Of a stretch of 64,000 bases of DNA, positions 60,734 to 64,000 are shown piece after piece. The stretch's first letter is position 1; every line of letters starts with the position of its first letter. The DNA is taken from the NCBI RefSeq assembly GCF_014697025.1, contig NZ_JACJRC010000002.1:186001-250000 (forward strand), given 5' to 3'. Under the pieces are notes generated by a model that worked only from the letters and a program-made list of their open reading frames with translations, was not told where the DNA came from and ran no database searches. Position numbers and translations under genes: made by a program. Source of the stretch: Alkalinema sp. FACHB-956 (GTDB lineage: Bacteria; Cyanobacteriota; Cyanobacteriia; Leptolyngbyales; Leptolyngbyaceae).

Positions 60734-63700
60734 ATGACTGCATCCATTCCAACCCTCGCCAGCCAATACGAATCCAAAACCACCGAAGCCAAGTGGCAAG
60801 CCTTTTGGGAGGAACATGCAGTCTTTCAGGCCGATCCGTCCCAGCCCGGAGAGATGTACTCCGTGGTGATTCCGCCACCTAACGTGACGGGAAGCCTGCA
60901 CATGGGCCATGCCTTCAACACCGCGTTGATCGATACGATCGTGCGCTACCAGCGGATGTTGGGCAAAAATACCCTCTGTTTGCCGGGAACTGACCACGCC
61001 AGCATCGCTGTGCAAACGATCTTAGAAAAGCAACTGAAGGCCGAAGGCAAAACGCGGGATGACCTAGGTCGTGACGCATTCCTAGCCCGTGCTTGGGAGT
61101 GGAAAGCTGAATCCGGCGGCACTATTACCAACCAAATGCGGCGACTGGGCTTTTCCGTGGATTGGTCGCGGGAACGCTTCACCCTGGATGAGGGACTCTC
61201 GAAGGCTGTGTTGGAAGCCTTTGTCAAACTCTACCAAGAAGGCTTGATCTATCGCGGTAATTACCTGGTCAACTGGTGCCCCGCTAGCCAATCTGCCGTG
61301 TCGGACTTGGAAGTGGAGAACCAGGAAGTTAACGGCAACCTCTGGCATTTCCGCTATCCCCTCACCGAAAGCGATGGCTACATTGAAGTCGCCACCACCC
61401 GCCCGGAAACGATGCTGGGGGATACTGCTGTGGCCGTCAACCCCAACGACGATCGCTACAAACACCTCATCGGTCAAACGGTACTGCTGCCGCTACAACT
61501 GCGGGAAATTCCCATCATTGCCGATGAGTACGTCGATGCGAGCTTTGGGACCGGCTGCGTCAAGATCACCCCGGCCCATGACCCCAACGACTTTGAGATG
61601 GGCAAGCGCCACAACCTGCCGTTCATCAACGTCATGAATAAAGACGGCACGATGAATGAGAATGCCGGTGACTTCCAAGGACTCGATCGCTTTGAAGCCC
61701 GCAAGCAAGTCGTGGAAGCCATGGAGCGGGAAGGCTGCCTGGTGAAGGTGGAAGATTACAAAACCACGATTCCCTACAGCGATCGGGGTAAGGTGCCCGT
61801 GGAGCCGATGATTTCAACCCAGTGGTTCGTCAAAATCGATCCGCTGGCTCAGACGGCCTTGAAAGCGCTGGATGAACAAAATTCACCGGAGTTTGTCCCC
61901 GATCGTTGGAAAAAGGTCTACCGCGATTGGCTGACGAGCCTGCGCGATTGGTGTATTTCCCGTCAGTTGTGGTGGGGCCACCAGATTCCCGCATGGTATG
62001 CCGTCAGCGAAACCGGCGGCGTGATTACTGACAGTACTCCCTTCTTTGTGGCCTACAGCGAGGCCGAGGCTCGCCAGCAGGCGATCGAGAAATTCGGGGA
62101 AGGAGTGCAGTTGGAACAGGATCCGGATGTGTTGGATACCTGGTTCTCGTCGGGTCTCTGGCCGTTTTCCACCCTGGGTTGGCCTAGTCCCGATGCAGAA
62201 GATTTCCAGCGCTACTATCCCACCAGCACCCTGGTGACGGGCTTTGACATCATCTTTTTCTGGGTGGCGCGGATGACCCTGATGGCGGGCCACTTCACCG
62301 GACAGATGCCGTTTAAGCATGTTTACATCCATGGTCTGGTACGGGACGAAAAAGGCCAGAAGATGTCCAAGTCGAAAAATAACGGCATTGACCCGCTGGT
62401 GCTGATTGAGAAATACGGTACCGATGCCCTGCGCTACACCTTAATTAAGGAAGTGACGGGGGCAGGCCAGGACATTCGCTTGGAATACGATCGCAAAACC
62501 GATGAGTCTCCCTCGGTGGAGGCCTCCCGCAACTTCACCAACAAGCTGTGGAACGCTTCACGCTTTGTGTTGATGAACCTGGATGGGCAAACGTCGGAGC
62601 AATTGGGCGCACCGGATCCCGCTAGTCTGGAACTGAGCGATCGCTGGATTCTCTCCCGCTACAACCAAGTCACCCAAGCGGTGCGGCAATCCCTGGACAA
62701 CTTCGGGTTAGGGGAAGCAGCTAAGTTGATCTATGAATTTTTCTGGGGTGATTTCTGCGACTGGTACATCGAACTGGTCAAGTCCCGCCTCCAGGGGGAA
62801 AAGAATGATTCCCGCAGCGTGGCCCAGCAAACCCTGGCGCTAGTCCTGGAGGGCACCCTGAAGCTACTCCATCCCTTCATGCCTCACATCACCGAGGAAA
62901 TTTGGCACACCGTTGTCCAGAAAGACCCGGCGACCGGGATCAGTCTGGCGTTGCAAGCCTATCCCACCGTTAACGCGACTTTGATTGATGCGGATTTGGA
63001 AGCGCAGTTCGAGTTAATCATTGGGGCGATTCGGACGGTGCGCAACCTGCGGGCTGAGGCAGGGATCAAACCCGGTGAAAAGATCGAAGCCATCCTGCAA
63101 TCGGAAAGCGATCGGGAACGGAAAATCCTCATTGCTGGTCAGAAGTACATCCGTGACTTGGCCAAGGTCAAGCAATTAACGATCGTAGATCCCCAGGCCG
63201 CCCCGGCGATCGCGGCAACGGAAGCCCCCAGCCCAGCACCAGCACCTAGCCCCCCCCCCCAGCCCACCGCTGCCCCCACCGCCCCCACCCTGCGAATCAC
63301 CAACCGCAAACCCTGGAGCGAAAAGACCTGGCAGGAAAAACTGGAAATCCGAGATGCCGTGGCCACCGTGACCGACTTCCTGGGTCAGCACCGTAAGTTC
63401 CTGTTGACGATCGGTTCTTTTGGATTGATTTACTTCACCCTCAGCGTCACCCTTGCCTCTATCCGGACGGTGTATCAGGTACCTTTACTGTCGGATCTTC
63501 TGGAAGTGCTGGGACTGGGCTATGCCGTGTTCTATACCAAGGACAACCTGCTGACCCGCGCCGATCGCCAACGCACCTTCGGTAAACTGCGGCAACTCAA
63601 GGATGATGTGTTGGGCAATGGTCTACTGTTACCCCAATCGGCGGTGGTGGAGACCGCTCCCGCAGCCCTAGCCCCAGAAGTTGCGCCGGAAGCCGCCCCA

Positions 63701-64000
63701 GCGACTGAAGCCACTGATCCCGCACCGGAATCCACCGAGCAATCCAGCGATCGGCTAACGTCTGATCGACAAATGTTCGCGGGCGTTGTGGGTACTGTGC
63801 AAGTTCTGATCCCCCTAGCGGGCCTCGTAGATATTGCAGCGCTCACTGCCAAACTGGAGAAGGATCTCAAAAAAGTAGAAGCGGAAATTCAGTCCCTTTC
63901 CGGGCGCTTGCAGAATCCCAAGTTTGTGGACAAAGCCCCGATCGAGGTGGTGCAGGGGGCAAAAGAGGCCCTCGCAGAGGCGGAGAAGCAAGCAGAACTC
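60734..64000 (+). CDS. valS: Valyl-tRNA synthetase with inserted membrane CAAD domain (3' end beyond window)
   Basis: 1,089 codons are present and the frame is open at the window end. Class I motifs: the HIGH form in [13 protein letters not shown] (residues about 46-58), [11 protein letters not shown] (about 543), editing-domain [16 protein letters not shown]. After the anticodon-binding domain (to about 825) comes a Pro/Ala-rich linker (830-855). A CAAD module (about 856-965) follows, with two hydrophobic helices, [20 protein letters not shown] and [13 protein letters not shown], and then a second Ala/Pro/Glu-rich linker. The normal ValRS C-terminal coiled coil resumes at [20 protein letters not shown]. 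The enzyme charges tRNA-Val; the CAAD helices should place it on a membrane, probably the thylakoid. Only a short tail is missing. Confidence 0.96.
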   Translation, partial: MTASIPTLASQYESKTTEAKWQAFWEEHAVFQADPSQPGEMYSVVIPPPNVTGSLHMGHAFNTALIDTIVRYQRMLGKNTLCLPGTDHASIAVQTILEKQLKAEGKTRDDLGRDAFLARAWEWKAESGGTITNQMRRLGFSVDWSRERFTLDEGLSKAVLEAFVKLYQEGLIYRGNYLVNWCPASQSAVSDLEVENQEVNGNLWHFRYPLTESDGYIEVATTRPETMLGDTAVAVNPNDDRYKHLIGQTVLLPLQLREIPIIADEYVDASFGTGCVKITPAHDPNDFEMGKRHNLPFINVMNKDGTMNENAGDFQGLDRFEARKQVVEAMEREGCLVKVEDYKTTIPYSDRGKVPVEPMISTQWFVKIDPLAQTALKALDEQNSPEFVPDRWKKVYRDWLTSLRDWCISRQLWWGHQIPAWYAVSETGGVITDSTPFFVAYSEAEARQQAIEKFGEGVQLEQDPDVLDTWFSSGLWPFSTLGWPSPDAEDFQRYYPTSTLVTGFDIIFFWVARMTLMAGHFTGQMPFKHVYIHGLVRDEKGQKMSKSKNNGIDPLVLIEKYGTDALRYTLIKEVTGAGQDIRLEYDRKTDESPSVEASRNFTNKLWNASRFVLMNLDGQTSEQLGAPDPASLELSDRWILSRYNQVTQAVRQSLDNFGLGEAAKLIYEFFWGDFCDWYIELVKSRLQGEKNDSRSVAQQTLALVLEGTLKLLHPFMPHITEEIWHTVVQKDPATGISLALQAYPTVNATLIDADLEAQFELIIGAIRTVRNLRAEAGIKPGEKIEAILQSESDRERKILIAGQKYIRDLAKVKQLTIVDPQAAPAIAATEAPSPAPAPSPPPQPTAAPTAPTLRITNRKPWSEKTWQEKLEIRDAVATVTDFLGQHRKFLLTIGSFGLIYFTLSVTLASIRTVYQVPLLSDLLEVLGLGYAVFYTKDNLLTRADRQRTFGKLRQLKDDVLGNGLLLPQSAVVETAPAALAPEVAPEAAPATEATDPAPESTEQSSDRLTSDRQMFAGVVGTVQVLIPLAGLVDIAALTAKLEKDLKKVEAEIQSLSGRLQNPKFVDKAPIEVVQGAKEALAEAEKQAEL

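Overview
The window is a 64-kb piece of a cyanobacterial chromosome. GATCG-rich, HIP1-like words (GCGATCGC) are frequent. Several genes have mainly cyanobacterial relatives: a ClpR/ClpP pair, a CHASE2 kinase next to a FecR protein, an AAA-like ATPase with a cyanobacterial N-terminal helical domain, and a valyl-tRNA synthetase carrying a membrane CAAD domain. The organism cannot be named from this sequence; a filamentous or Leptolyngbya-like cyanobacterium would fit. Most of the window is ordinary chromosome: short transcription units on both strands, few long operons.

Layout. 0-5.6 kb: the end of a family 2 glycosyltransferase overlapping a CNT nucleoside transporter, a proline-rich membrane-anchored protein, a YdcF-like protein, an HTH protein with an Asp-rich tract, and a Gfo/Idh/MocA oxidoreductase. 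5.6-12.4 kb: a tiny membrane ORF, a two-component system, initiator tRNA-Met with promoter and terminator, uppS, an MnmD-like methyltransferase, and a flavoprotein behind a Fur-box-like site. 12.5-21.5 kb: large hydrolases (zinc metalloprotease, GH116 glucosidase, S9 peptidase). 21.6-24.5 kb: five small unfamiliar genes on the minus strand opposite an XRE regulator, the most accessory-looking block. 24.8-32.1 kb: a DUF1003-like protein, an IS3-type transposase remnant, an uninterrupted dnaE, and an AAA-like ATPase. 32.1-35.1 kb: a 3-kb AT-rich stretch with no credible gene. 35-45.5 kb: a degenerate receiver-EAL protein, FecR/CHASE2 kinase, D-lactate dehydrogenase, LD-carboxypeptidase, RluD, a lipoprotein and an LprI-like protein. 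45.7-64 kb: hisA, a MarC protein, a GH57 glucan branching enzyme, tRNA-Lys, HAD and RNase D genes, an FTR1 iron permease, clpR-clpP, a J-domain protein, an anti-sigma-type kinase, asnS and the truncated valS.

The points most worth attention are these. First, the CAAD-bearing ValRS, which is probably tethered to a membrane. Second, a dnaE whose split-intein site is empty. Third, the XRE-divergent cluster. Fourth, a genome habit of locus-specific tandem repeats (7-18 bp units, 2-6 copies), nearly all between genes and often touching stop or start codons, with one array inside a coding sequence. No CRISPR array, intact insertion sequence, rRNA or replication origin was seen.
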